Source: an uncultured Campylobacter sp. (GTDB lineage: Bacteria; Campylobacterota; Campylobacteria; Campylobacterales; Campylobacteraceae). Taken from it: a stretch of 35,108 nt of DNA. This document shows, in pieces, positions 16,040 through 24,753 of the stretch. Under the pieces are notes generated by a model. The model ran no database searches. It had not been told where the DNA came from and worked only from the letters and a program-made list of their open reading frames with translations. Location of the stretch: positions 1 through 35,108 of the forward strand of contig NZ_CAJPMA010000007.1 of NCBI RefSeq assembly GCF_905371695.1. The letters are read 5' to 3'. The position numbers were made by a program, and so were the translations under genes. Every line of letters begins with the position of its first letter. Position 1 is the first letter of the stretch.

Positions 16040-17419
16040 GTGGTAAATTTAGAGCGCATTAAATATAAAATCATCTTGCAAAAAGGACTTTATTATTTTG
16101 ATTACACGGCCTCGGGTCTCGCGCACGAAAGCGTCGAGGAGCGGCTAAAATCGATGCTGCCTACTTACGCCAACACGCATTCCGATAGCTCTTCAAGTGC
16201 GATAAAAACGCAAAATTTATACGAAGGTTCGCGTCAAACGTTAAAGCGGCTCTTAGGGCTCGACGAGCGCTTTTGCCTAATTCCCTGCGGTTTTGGAAGC
16301 AGCGCGGCAATTAAGAAATTTCAAGAGCTTACGGGGCTTTATATCCCGCCCAAAACGCGCGAACGCTACGGCGTAAAAACGCCCGCAAACGCGCCTGTCG
16401 TCATACTTTCGCCTTACGAACACCACTCAAACGAAGTAAGCTTTCGCGAGGCTATGTGCGAGACGGCGCGCGTTAGACTGGACGCAAGCGGCGGGATAGA
16501 TTACGAGCATTTAGAGCAGCTGTTACGAATTTACTCGGGGCGCGAGATTATCGCTAGTTTTAGCGTCGCTTCAAACGTAACTGGCGTGCTAAGCGATTAT
16601 AAACGCGTTTACGAGCTAGTAAAGCGCGCGGGCGGAATTTTAGCGCTCGACGCGGCTAGTTTTAGCGCTTACGGCAACGTGGATTGCGACTATTTCGACG
16701 CGCTGTTTCTCTCGCCGCATAAGCTTTTAGGCGGCGTGGGAAGCTGCGGGCTTTTGGCTATTAAGCGCGAGCTGGCGCAATGCAATAAGCCTACTTTCGC
16801 CGCGGGCGGGACGGTAAGCTACGTTAGCCGCACGTCGCACGTTTTCGTAGAGGGCGCCGAGCAGTTAGAGCAAGGAGGCACGCCGCCCATTACGCAGATG
16901 GTGCGCGCCGCGCTTGCTTACGGGCTGCGAAACGAAGTAGGATTTAGCGCGATTCGCGAAAACGAGCGGGAGCTGGGCGAATATTTCGAACGCGAGCTGG
17001 ATAAAATCCCGCAAATTATTAACTACTGTCCGCGGAATTTAGAGCGCCTGCCGATATTTTCGTTTAACGCGCAAGGAGTTTCGCCGTATGATTTAGCCGC
17101 GATTTTAAGCAATGACTACGGTGTGCAAACGCGCGCGGGGTGCGCCTGCGCCGGACCTTACGGGCATGATTTATTGGGACTTAAAGACGACGCTTTGCCT
17201 AGCGAAAAGCCCGGCTGGGTGCGCGTAAGCCTGCACTACACGCATACGTTTGAAGATATCGACTATCTAATAGAAGCCATCAAAAAAAGCATCGAAAAAT
17301 ACCGAAATTTATGGGCGGAAGAGCGCTCGTTTTACGAAATGATGGGTAAGAAAAACGAGAAGTGCGTAAAATCGCAAGTAAGCGGCGCCGATGCGGATAT
17401 ATCGCAAAGCTATGAATAA
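16040..17419 (+). CDS. Class V aminotransferase / cysteine desulfurase-like PLP enzyme
   Basis: A PLP-dependent fold-type I enzyme. The PLP lysine is in LSPHKLLGG, preceded by the cofactor Asp in LALDAASF. The late motif RAGCACAGPYGH resembles the active-site cysteine loop of SufS/CsdA-type desulfurases, so either desulfuration or transamination is possible. At 459 residues it is longer than SufS; a roughly 25-residue polar tail ends the protein. I choose the GTG at 16040, six bases after AGGGAG. The upstream ATG at 16013 lies inside the -10 box TATAAT and cannot be used from that promoter. Confidence 0.82.
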   Translation: MVNLERIKYKIILQKGLYYFDYTASGLAHESVEERLKSMLPTYANTHSDSSSSAIKTQNLYEGSRQTLKRLLGLDERFCLIPCGFGSSAAIKKFQELTGLYIPPKTRERYGVKTPANAPVVILSPYEHHSNEVSFREAMCETARVRLDASGGIDYEHLEQLLRIYSGREIIASFSVASNVTGVLSDYKRVYELVKRAGGILALDAASFSAYGNVDCDYFDALFLSPHKLLGGVGSCGLLAIKRELAQCNKPTFAAGGTVSYVSRTSHVFVEGAEQLEQGGTPPITQMVRAALAYGLRNEVGFSAIRENERELGEYFERELDKIPQIINYCPRNLERLPIFSFNAQGVSPYDLAAILSNDYGVQTRAGCACAGPYGHDLLGLKDDALPSEKPGWVRVSLHYTHTFEDIDYLIEAIKKSIEKYRNLWAEERSFYEMMGKKNEKCVKSQVSGADADISQSYE

Positions 17420-17473
17420 ATTAGGGCGCGATTAACGCAAGCGTAAAAATGCGCGAGAAATAGCTAATCTGTT

Positions 17474-17495
17474 AAAAGCGCCCGCAACGGGGCGC
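17474..17495 (-). terminator. Rho-independent terminator of pyk (possibly bidirectional)
   Basis: GCGCCC at 17478-17483 pairs perfectly with GGGCGC at 17490-17495 around a 6-base loop. On the minus strand the stem is followed by TTTT (17474-17477 read in reverse), as expected for a stop after pyk. It lies between convergent aminotransferase and pyk genes and may act in both directions. Confidence 0.55.
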
Positions 17496-17515
17496 GTGAA
17501 AGCGAACGCTAAAAT

Positions 17516-18961
17516 TTAAGCCTGCGCCAGATAATAATCTAGCTGATCCCTTCTTATAATCCTTATTAAATTCGTGCTTCCCTCGACGCCGGTCGGATAT
17601 CCCGCCGTTATAAGATAAGTCTTATCGTGATCTACGAATCCCGCTTCAAACGCGCTTTTTACGACGTTTGCAAGTAGTATGTTTAGTTTGCTTTTTTCTA
17701 TCACGAGCGCCGGCGTAACGCCCCAAGCAAGCGTCAGCGAGTGCGCCGTCTGCTCGTCGTGAGCGACTGCGATAATGTCCATGTTTACGCGATTTCTCGC
17801 GAGTTTAATAGCGGACTTTCCCGACCCCGTAATAGCGATGATACCGTCGGCGTTTAGGCGCGCGGCAAGGCTTGCGGCGCTTGCGGCGACCATATCGGTC
17901 TCGTCGTAAAATTCGAATTTATCGAATTTATTATACGGATAAATCTCTTGCGTCTGCACGATCGTAGCGCTCATCGCCTCCACGACGGCGACGGGATTTT
18001 TGCCGACGGCGCTCTCCTCGCTTAACATCACGGCATCCGTGCCGTCCAGCACGGCGTTTGCCACGTCGCTAATCTCCGCGCGAGTAGCCGTCTCGTGCTC
18101 GGCCATGCTTAGCATCATCTGCGTAGCGGTGATTACGGGTTTGCTCGCGGCGTTTGCCTTTTTGATGATTAGCTTTTGAATGGTAGGGACGCGGTAAAAA
18201 GGCACTTCTATGCCAAGATCGCCGCGCGCTACCATTATGCCGTCGCTAGCGGCGATGATCTCGTCGATGTTTTCGACGGCGTCGAATTTTTCGATTTTAG
18301 AAAGCAGACTCGCGCGAGAGTCTAGTCCGCGTAAAATTTCGCGCGCCTTTTTTACGTCGGAGGCGTTTTGCACGAAGCTAATAGCTACGAAATTTACCCC
18401 CTCTTTCGCGCCGAACGCCATATCCTCGCGGTCTTTGGGCGTGATGACTTCGATATTTATGACTGTGTTCGGGAAATTTACGCCCTTATTAGAGCTTAAC
18501 GTACCGTCGTTTTCTATGCGGGTTTCCACGACGCTAGCGCCGCGTTTTACGACCTTGGCGCGAATCTGTCCGTCGTAGAGGTAGACGTACTCGCCCGCTT
18601 TTAGCATGGCTAAAATTTGCGGTTGGTTAATGCTTGTTTTATAATGTCCCGGCGCTACTTGCGAGCCTTCTATCTCGCTTGCGTAGATATCTAGCCTGTC
18701 GCCGGCTTTTAATTCAAACGGCGCGGCAAGCTTGCCGATACGAATTTTAGGCCCGCAGATATCTTGCAAAATACCCACGCGCTCGCCTAGCCTAGCCTCG
18801 ACGGCGCGGATTTTTTCTATATTGCTTTTGTGGTATTCGTGCGTACCGTGGCTAAAATTTAGGCGAAATACGTTCACGCCCGCGCGCACCATCGCTTCGA
18901 TAATCTCCTCGCTGTCGCTCGCGGGTCCTAGGGTAGCTACGATTTTGGTCTTTTTTTTCAT
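17516..18961 (-). CDS. pyk: Pyruvate kinase
   Basis: It converts phosphoenolpyruvate and ADP to pyruvate and ATP. Signs are KIVATLGPAS at the N terminus, the substrate region FRLNFSHG, the catalytic LLSKIEKFDAVENID segment, the metal site MVARGDLGIE and ITATQMM. The C-terminal allosteric domain is present; 481 residues is standard. Campylobacter lack phosphofructokinase in most species, so the enzyme probably serves the lower part of the pathway. The ATG at 18961 follows AAGGAA. It stands alone, with a terminator behind it. Confidence 0.96.
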   Translation of the reverse strand: MKKKTKIVATLGPASDSEEIIEAMVRAGVNVFRLNFSHGTHEYHKSNIEKIRAVEARLGERVGILQDICGPKIRIGKLAAPFELKAGDRLDIYASEIEGSQVAPGHYKTSINQPQILAMLKAGEYVYLYDGQIRAKVVKRGASVVETRIENDGTLSSNKGVNFPNTVINIEVITPKDREDMAFGAKEGVNFVAISFVQNASDVKKAREILRGLDSRASLLSKIEKFDAVENIDEIIAASDGIMVARGDLGIEVPFYRVPTIQKLIIKKANAASKPVITATQMMLSMAEHETATRAEISDVANAVLDGTDAVMLSEESAVGKNPVAVVEAMSATIVQTQEIYPYNKFDKFEFYDETDMVAASAASLAARLNADGIIAITGSGKSAIKLARNRVNMDIIAVAHDEQTAHSLTLAWGVTPALVIEKSKLNILLANVVKSAFEAGFVDHDKTYLITAGYPTGVEGSTNLIRIIRRDQLDYYLAQA

Positions 18962-18994
18962 GATTTTTCCTTTTGCGTAAAATTTAGTCCAAAG

Positions 18995-19027
18995 CGCGCG
19001 AATTTTCGCCGTCCGCCGCTTCGCGCG
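18995..19027. repeat. 8-bp inverted repeat between dnaE and pyk
   Basis: CGCGCGAA at 18995-19002 pairs with TTCGCGCG at 19020-19027 across a 17-base loop, between the end of dnaE and the start of pyk. It could slow transcription leaving dnaE, but no T-run follows, so it is only a weak terminator candidate. Confidence 0.3.
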
Positions 19028-19072
19028 AAAAGTATCGCGCCCTGCGAAGCAAGCGGTCTTTAAACGCGCGGA

Positions 19073-22000
19073 TCAACTCGCTAAAAATTCCATCGCCTTG
19101 CCCTTAAAATCCTCGCCGACGATAAATTCGGTATTATAGACGAAAATTTCGTTCGTGCTCGCGTTTTGGATTTTAACCACCAGCCGTTTGTCGTTTCTAG
19201 TCGCGCCGCTTACGTGCTCGGCGCGTCCTAGGCTATAAAGGTTTGAAATTTGATCGCGACTAATCTCGCTTAAATTTAGCAAAATTTCGATTACGCCGCT
19301 CGGCTCGGGACGAGCAGGAGCGCGCGAGCCGTAATTTCCGCCGCCGTAGCCGCGTCCGCCCTCGCGCTCGCCGTTTGCGTTACCGCTAAACCGCCCGCCG
19401 CCGCCGCCTCTAATCTTTTTAACTTCAAAATTCATATCAACCGCGTCTTCAAGCGAATGCACGCTATTTAGGCGCGTGCGCACGAACTGCTCGTCGCGCG
19501 AGATCGCGATCTTAAACGCGTACGGTAAGTCGCGCTTGCTCTCGTCTAGCCAAATCTCCTCAACCTGCGCTAGCTCGCGCTCAAATACCGCTATTTCGAT
19601 ATTTCCGTGCAGATCCAGTACGTTAATCGATCCCATTTTTTTACCCGATTTGGTTATGCGCGTGCCAAAATCCTCGATCTTGCCGACGACTAAAATTTCA
19701 GCCGTCTGCGGCAGGGAGTCAAACTGCGAGCTAAGCGTGTATCTTACGGCGTCGATCTGCGCTTTATACGCGTCTAGCGGGTGTCCCGAGAGATAAATTC
19801 CTACGCTTTCAAGCTCGAATTTTAAAATTTGCTTCGCGTCGTATTCGTCTTTTATTTGTAGAGCGAATTTTACGTTTACGCCGTTCATATCCTCGCTGTC
19901 GCCGAATAAGCTCTCCGCGGCGTCGCGGCGAATTTGCGCGGCCTTTTTGCACGCTTCTACGATGTCTTCTACGCAAGTTAAAAGCATTTTACGCGTAAAG
20001 CCGAATTCATCCATCGCGCCGGCCTTGGTTAGGCTTTCAAAGACCTTTTTATTAACCCTAAACGCGTCCGCGCGCGAAACGAAATCGTCTAAGCTTTTAA
20101 ACTCTCCGTCTTTTTCGCGCTCGTCTAAGATATTTTCGATAGCCGCCGCGCCTACGCCTTTTATCGCGCCAAGACCGTAGATGATTCCGTCGCGCTCGCC
20201 GTTTTTTACGACGCTAAATTCGCGCGCCGAGCGATTTACCGACGGCGGCAGGATGTCGATATTTAGGCGCTTAATCTCGTCGATGTAGCGCGAAATTTTA
20301 TCGGCGTTACTCTCCTCGCTAGTTAGCAAGGCCGCCATAAATTCGGCCGGATAATAAGCCTTTAAATACGCCGTTTGAAATACGATATAAGCGTATGCGG
20401 CGGAGTGGGATTTATTAAAGCCGTAGCCCGCGAATTTTAAGATAAGGTCGAACAAATCGCCCGCCTTTTGCACGTCAAATCCCTCTTTTTTAGCGCCTTG
20501 GACGAATAAATCTTTTTGCTGTTTAAGTAGCTCCGGATCTTTTTTACCCATCGCGCGGCGCACGAGATCGGCGCCTCCTAGCGAAAAGCCGCCGATACGC
20601 TGCACGATTTGCATGACTTGTTCTTGATAGACGATGACGCCGTAGGTCGGGCTTAAAATAGGCTCTAACTCCTTAAACGAGTAGGTTATCGCCGCCTCGC
20701 CGTGCTTACGCTTTACGAAGTCGTCTAGCATGCCGCTTTCCATCGGACCCGGGCGGTAAAGCGCGATCATCGCGATAATGTCCTCGAAGCAGTCGGGTTT
20801 TAGGCTAGTGCCTAGCTTTCTCATGCCTTCGCTTTCTATCTGGAATATACCGATCGCGTCGCCGTTTTGAATGACTTTTAGCACGCCCGCGTCGTTTTTA
20901 TCGATTTGCTCCCAGATTATGTCGCGGCCGGTGCGCTGCTTGACGAGTTTTACGGCGTTATCGATAACGGTGAGCGTTTTAAGCCCTAAAAAGTCGAATT
21001 TAATTAAATCGACGTCTTCTAGGTATTTTAGGCTATATTGCGTGACGTAGTGATCCTCGGGGCTGTTTGGCTGCCTAAACAGAGGCGTTTTATTCCACAG
21101 CTCTTCGTTTGAGATAACTACGCCCGCGGCGTGCTGGCCGGCGTTTCTATTAAGCCCTTCTAAATCTAGCGCAAATTTCCAAATTCTAGCCGCGTTAGGG
21201 TTGCTTTGAATTAACTCCTTAATCTTAGGCTCTTTATCGAAAGCGTCTTTTAGCGTGATACCCAGCTCGTCGGGGATTAGCTTAGCCATCGCGTCGGCCT
21301 CGGCGTAGGACATATTACAAACGCGCGCCACGTCGCGGATGACGCCTTTTGCCAGCAATTTACCGAAGGTAATAACGCCCGCGACGTTAAATTTCCCGTA
21401 TTTTTCGATTACGTAATCGATAATCTCGCCGCGCCTGCTTTGGCAAAAGTCCACGTCGATATCTGGCATACTTACGCGCTCGGGGTTTAGAAATCTCTCG
21501 AAAAGCAGGTTGTAGGGAATGGGGTCGAGATCGGTAATGCGTAGCGAATACGCCACCAGCGAGCCGGCCGCAGAGCCCCTGCCCGGTCCCACCGGTACGC
21601 CGCGCGATTTAGCTTCGTTGATAAAGTCCCATACGATCATCATATAACCCGGAAAATTCATCCTATTAATGACGTTTATCTCGGTTTCTAGCCGTTTGCG
21701 GTATAGCTCGTGTTGCGCTTCTGGGACGAATTTTAGCCGCTCTTCGAGTCCTTTTTTGCACTCGTATTCAAAAAACGCCGCGTCATTGATAAAGCTATAC
21801 CTAACGCCTGGCTGCGGAAGTTCTAGCCCGCGCTGCGCGGCGTATTCGAGCGTAAATTTAAAATTAGGCGGCGTAGGATTGCCCAGTTTTAGCGTAAGAT
21901 TGCATTTATTCACGATCTCTTGCGTGTTTGCGATAACTTCGGGAACGTCTAAAAATAGCGCCTTCATCGCCTCTTCGTCTTTTACGTAAAATTCGTGCAC

Positions 22001-22735
22001 GCTGTGGCGCAGGCGGTTCGGGTCGTCTAGCATTTTGTTCATCGCGATACACATAAACACCTCGTGCGCCGCCGCCCGCTCTTTAAAAGTATAGTGCGTA
22101 TCGTTGGTTGCTACGACTTTTATGCCCGTCTCTTTTGAAATTCGCAAGATATCGTCGTCGATCTTTCGCTGATCGCCGATACCGTGGCGCATAATTTCAA
22201 GGTAGAAATCGTCTCCGAAAATTTCGCGGTATTCAAGCGCGACCTCTTTGGCTTTTTCGTATCCTTGCGCGCCGTATTTAACGTTGCGTTCGCTTAAATT
22301 TAGATGCCAGTTTACCTCGCCTTGCAAGCACGCCGCGCAGCACACCACTCCTTCGCTACGCTCTTTAAGTATTTTTTTATTTATGCGCGGATAGTAGTAA
22401 AATCCGTCTATGTAGCTTTGCGAGCTGAGATACATTAAATTTTTATATCCCGTCTCGTTTTTAGCCAGCAAAATCAGGTGAAAACGCTGTTTCGAGCTTT
22501 TATCGGCCAAATCGTCGGCGTTGTGAATATAAGCTTCGATGCCGATTAAGGGCTTTATACCCTCTTTTTTCATCGTTTGATAAAAATCTATCGCGCCGAA
22601 CATATTTCCGTGGTCGGTGATCGCCGCGGCTTTTACGCCTTGTTTTTTAAGCGTTTTGGCTAGTTCTTTTATCTTATTCGCGCCGTCTAGCAGCGAGTAT
22701 TCGGTATGGAGGTGAAGATGGGTAAATTCGCTCAT
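19073..22735 (-). CDS. dnaE: DNA polymerase III alpha subunit
   Basis: The replicative polymerase subunit. The PHP domain opens the protein (HLHTEYSLLDGANK, residues 7-20). The polymerase active site includes MPDIDVDF near residue 420, followed by fingers, a helix-hairpin-helix region and an OB-fold near residue 1000. Its 1220 residues slightly exceed the usual 1160-1200. The extra length is largely a Gly/Arg-rich linker at 1109-1140 (see the separate entry), followed by a short folded C-terminal segment. The ATG at 22735 follows AAAGGA. No exonuclease domain is fused. Confidence 0.97.
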   Translation of the reverse strand: MSEFTHLHLHTEYSLLDGANKIKELAKTLKKQGVKAAAITDHGNMFGAIDFYQTMKKEGIKPLIGIEAYIHNADDLADKSSKQRFHLILLAKNETGYKNLMYLSSQSYIDGFYYYPRINKKILKERSEGVVCCAACLQGEVNWHLNLSERNVKYGAQGYEKAKEVALEYREIFGDDFYLEIMRHGIGDQRKIDDDILRISKETGIKVVATNDTHYTFKERAAAHEVFMCIAMNKMLDDPNRLRHSVHEFYVKDEEAMKALFLDVPEVIANTQEIVNKCNLTLKLGNPTPPNFKFTLEYAAQRGLELPQPGVRYSFINDAAFFEYECKKGLEERLKFVPEAQHELYRKRLETEINVINRMNFPGYMMIVWDFINEAKSRGVPVGPGRGSAAGSLVAYSLRITDLDPIPYNLLFERFLNPERVSMPDIDVDFCQSRRGEIIDYVIEKYGKFNVAGVITFGKLLAKGVIRDVARVCNMSYAEADAMAKLIPDELGITLKDAFDKEPKIKELIQSNPNAARIWKFALDLEGLNRNAGQHAAGVVISNEELWNKTPLFRQPNSPEDHYVTQYSLKYLEDVDLIKFDFLGLKTLTVIDNAVKLVKQRTGRDIIWEQIDKNDAGVLKVIQNGDAIGIFQIESEGMRKLGTSLKPDCFEDIIAMIALYRPGPMESGMLDDFVKRKHGEAAITYSFKELEPILSPTYGVIVYQEQVMQIVQRIGGFSLGGADLVRRAMGKKDPELLKQQKDLFVQGAKKEGFDVQKAGDLFDLILKFAGYGFNKSHSAAYAYIVFQTAYLKAYYPAEFMAALLTSEESNADKISRYIDEIKRLNIDILPPSVNRSAREFSVVKNGERDGIIYGLGAIKGVGAAAIENILDEREKDGEFKSLDDFVSRADAFRVNKKVFESLTKAGAMDEFGFTRKMLLTCVEDIVEACKKAAQIRRDAAESLFGDSEDMNGVNVKFALQIKDEYDAKQILKFELESVGIYLSGHPLDAYKAQIDAVRYTLSSQFDSLPQTAEILVVGKIEDFGTRITKSGKKMGSINVLDLHGNIEIAVFERELAQVEEIWLDESKRDLPYAFKIAISRDEQFVRTRLNSVHSLEDAVDMNFEVKKIRGGGGGRFSGNANGEREGGRGYGGGNYGSRAPARPEPSGVIEILLNLSEISRDQISNLYSLGRAEHVSGATRNDKRLVVKIQNASTNEIFVYNTEFIVGEDFKGKAMEFLAS
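19316..19411 (-). other. Gly/Arg-rich linker inside DnaE
   Basis: Residues 1109-1140 of DnaE are almost all Gly, Arg, Asn, Ser and Tyr, with RGGGGGRF and GGRGYGGGNYG resembling RGG boxes. The stretch separates the OB-fold side from the last 80 residues. It is in frame and uses ordinary codons, so it belongs to the protein. A disordered tether or a single-stranded nucleic acid contact is my inference. Confidence 0.8.
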
Positions 22736-22759
22736 TTTTCGTCCTTTTAAACAGGCGAA

Positions 22760-22765
22760 ATTTTA
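22760..22765 (-). promoter_or_regulatory. Candidate -10 box for dnaE
   Basis: The hexamer TAAAAT, preceded by GC, lies 25 bases before the dnaE ATG and upstream of AAAGGA. It would leave a leader of about 20 bases. This is a single motif in AT-rich DNA, so support is modest. Confidence 0.35.
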
Positions 22766-22806
22766 GCGAATTTTCTCTTTTTCTTAGCTTTTACGGCCAC
22801 TAAATT

Positions 22807-23685
22807 TTACGCCGCGGCTTCCTTTTTCTCGCGCATAAACGAGCCGATCTCGCTAACTAGCACGCCGCAAATTATCAGCGCCGCTCCCGCGATCTTTTCG
22901 GCGCCCATGGCCTCGCCGCCTACGAAATATCCGACTATGCCCGCGGTTACCGGTTCTAGCGTAAAAAATATCGCCGTTTTTACGGGAGTCGTAAATTTTT
23001 GCATTAACGCCTGCGCGAAAAAGGCAAACGCCGTCCCGAGCACTCCAACGACTGCCATCGCGATTAAAAACGCGCGGTCGATAACGGGCGCTAACGAGCC
23101 GTCTTCAAAGATAAATATCGCCGCCCCGCAAAGCGCGACTAACGTTAAAATTTCAAAATAAACCATATTTATTAGGTCGCATTTGCGCACTAAATGCGCG
23201 GTAAGCACTATATGAAACGAATATGCGCACGCGCAAACCAGCGCCAAAATTTCGCCCGTGCCCACGCCCACCTCGGCGCCGCAGATGAAATAAAGCCCCG
23301 CTGCGCAAATCGCCACGCCCGCGTATGCGTATGAGTAAATTTTATGCTTAAAAAATACCGCCGCGATAAAAGGCACCAAAGCCACGTTAAGCCCGATAAT
23401 AAACGCTACGGACGAGCTTTGCGCGAATTTAAACGCGTAAGTTTGACTGACGAATCCCGCAAACAAAAACGCTCCTAAAATTGCGCCCGCTTTCATATCC
23501 GCCGCTTTCACGCGCCTTAAAACGTTAAAAAATACCGCCCCCGCGATCAACGCGGCTAGTAAAAATCTATAAAAAAGCAAGGTAAATACGCCGTTTGAAG
23601 CAAGCGCCTGCGAAGTGGGAAAATAGCCCAGCCCAAACGCGATCGCGACGAAAATCATACCTAAATCTGCTTGTCTTTCTCTCAT
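22807..23685 (-). CDS. EamA-family drug/metabolite exporter
   Basis: An inner-membrane protein of 292 residues with about ten hydrophobic helices in two EamA repeats. The second repeat includes FTLEPVTAGIVGYFVGGE, the conserved end of EamA domains (helix 8-9). Substrates in this family range from amino acids to drugs; none can be assigned here. It lies 71 bases upstream of dnaE and 32 bases after the GluQ-like gene on the same strand, so it could be cotranscribed with them. Confidence 0.85.
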   Translation of the reverse strand: MRERQADLGMIFVAIAFGLGYFPTSQALASNGVFTLLFYRFLLAALIAGAVFFNVLRRVKAADMKAGAILGAFLFAGFVSQTYAFKFAQSSSVAFIIGLNVALVPFIAAVFFKHKIYSYAYAGVAICAAGLYFICGAEVGVGTGEILALVCACAYSFHIVLTAHLVRKCDLINMVYFEILTLVALCGAAIFIFEDGSLAPVIDRAFLIAMAVVGVLGTAFAFFAQALMQKFTTPVKTAIFFTLEPVTAGIVGYFVGGEAMGAEKIAGAALIICGVLVSEIGSFMREKKEAAA

Positions 23686-23717
23686 TTTTATGCCTTACAA
23701 TAATTTAAAAAATGCGC

Positions 23718-24722
23718 TTATGATACGAAATCCGCGCTAAATTTTTGATAAAATTCATTTAATAAATTTTTTAGATTATCGGCGCTTTTGAGATTTAGCC
23801 CGAGGTTTCGCGCCGCCTCTTCGTAGTAAAATTTCGCGCCTAAATTCGGATTAATCGCGGGCGCTTTCGCGCTTTTGCTTAATTTTTTGCCGTCTTTTAA
23901 AAGCAAGCCGTGATGAACGAAGCTCGCGTTTTTAAAATTTAGATTTAACTCGCGCGCTAGTAAAATTTGAGCCGCCGAGCAGTCCGCAAGATCGCCTCCG
24001 CGCACTAAAAAATTTACGCCCAAATCCTCGTCGTCGATGACGCTTGCAAAGTTATAAGCGCTCGTGCCGTCTTTTTTATAAATCATAAAATCGCCCGAAT
24101 TTCGCGCGACTAAATTTCGCAAATTTTGCTCGCTTATTAGCTCTGCACGGCGAATTTTTAGGTCTTCGTCCGTAAAAATTTCGGGTAAATCGCACTCGCT
24201 AAAATTTTCGTCGCCTAAATTTTTAACCGCGCGCGAAACGCGAAATCTAATCGCCGTTTTACCCGCTTCGTAGCTTAAATTTTTATCGGCGCAAAGCCCT
24301 TGATAAACGCCGCGCGCGTAAGCGTTCGGCGTCCCTCGCGAGCATTCGCAAGCGTAAATTTTACCGCCTAAATTTCGCGGTGAAATTTCAGCTCCTAGCC
24401 CGTCTCCCGTAAATTTCGCTCCTAAAATTTCAAGCGCTTTTCGGTATCTTAGGCGCCTAAATTTCGAGCTAAATTTGCTTTTAAATTCGCTTAAATTTTT
24501 AGCGCCGCAGTCGTAATTAAGCCCCAAAAATTCTAAAACGTCAAAGATGTTTTGCGCGTATTCGTCGCGGTACCTAACCTCGTCGTAATCGTCGATACGT
24601 AGGTGCAAAACGCCGTTTTGAGCGCGCGTAAAAAGGTAGGTTAAAATAAAATTATACGCGTTGCCCGCGTGCAAATAGCCGCTCGGCGTGGGAGCGATGC
24701 GGGAGATTATTTTACCCGTCAA
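23718..24722 (-). CDS. GluQ-like glutamyl-tRNA synthetase paralogue
   Basis: Catalytic domain of a class I glutamyl-tRNA synthetase without the anticodon-binding half, as in GluQ enzymes, which attach glutamate to queuosine in tRNA-Asp. The HIGH-like motif is APTPSGYLHAG (10-20), the KMSKS-like motif is KLSKS (280-284). The GluQ zinc pattern is present: C125, C127, Y140, C144. At 334 residues it is longer than most GluQ (about 300), and the usual RIEDxDxxR reads RIDDYDEVR. A TTG start at 24722, six bases after AAGGAG, gives the family-like N terminus. It lies 31 bases after argH. Confidence 0.72.
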   Translation of the reverse strand: MTGKIISRIAPTPSGYLHAGNAYNFILTYLFTRAQNGVLHLRIDDYDEVRYRDEYAQNIFDVLEFLGLNYDCGAKNLSEFKSKFSSKFRRLRYRKALEILGAKFTGDGLGAEISPRNLGGKIYACECSRGTPNAYARGVYQGLCADKNLSYEAGKTAIRFRVSRAVKNLGDENFSECDLPEIFTDEDLKIRRAELISEQNLRNLVARNSGDFMIYKKDGTSAYNFASVIDDEDLGVNFLVRGGDLADCSAAQILLARELNLNFKNASFVHHGLLLKDGKKLSKSAKAPAINPNLGAKFYYEEAARNLGLNLKSADNLKNLLNEFYQKFSADFVS

Positions 24723-24753
24723 ATAGCTCTCCTTTTAACGCGCCCAGCGAATT

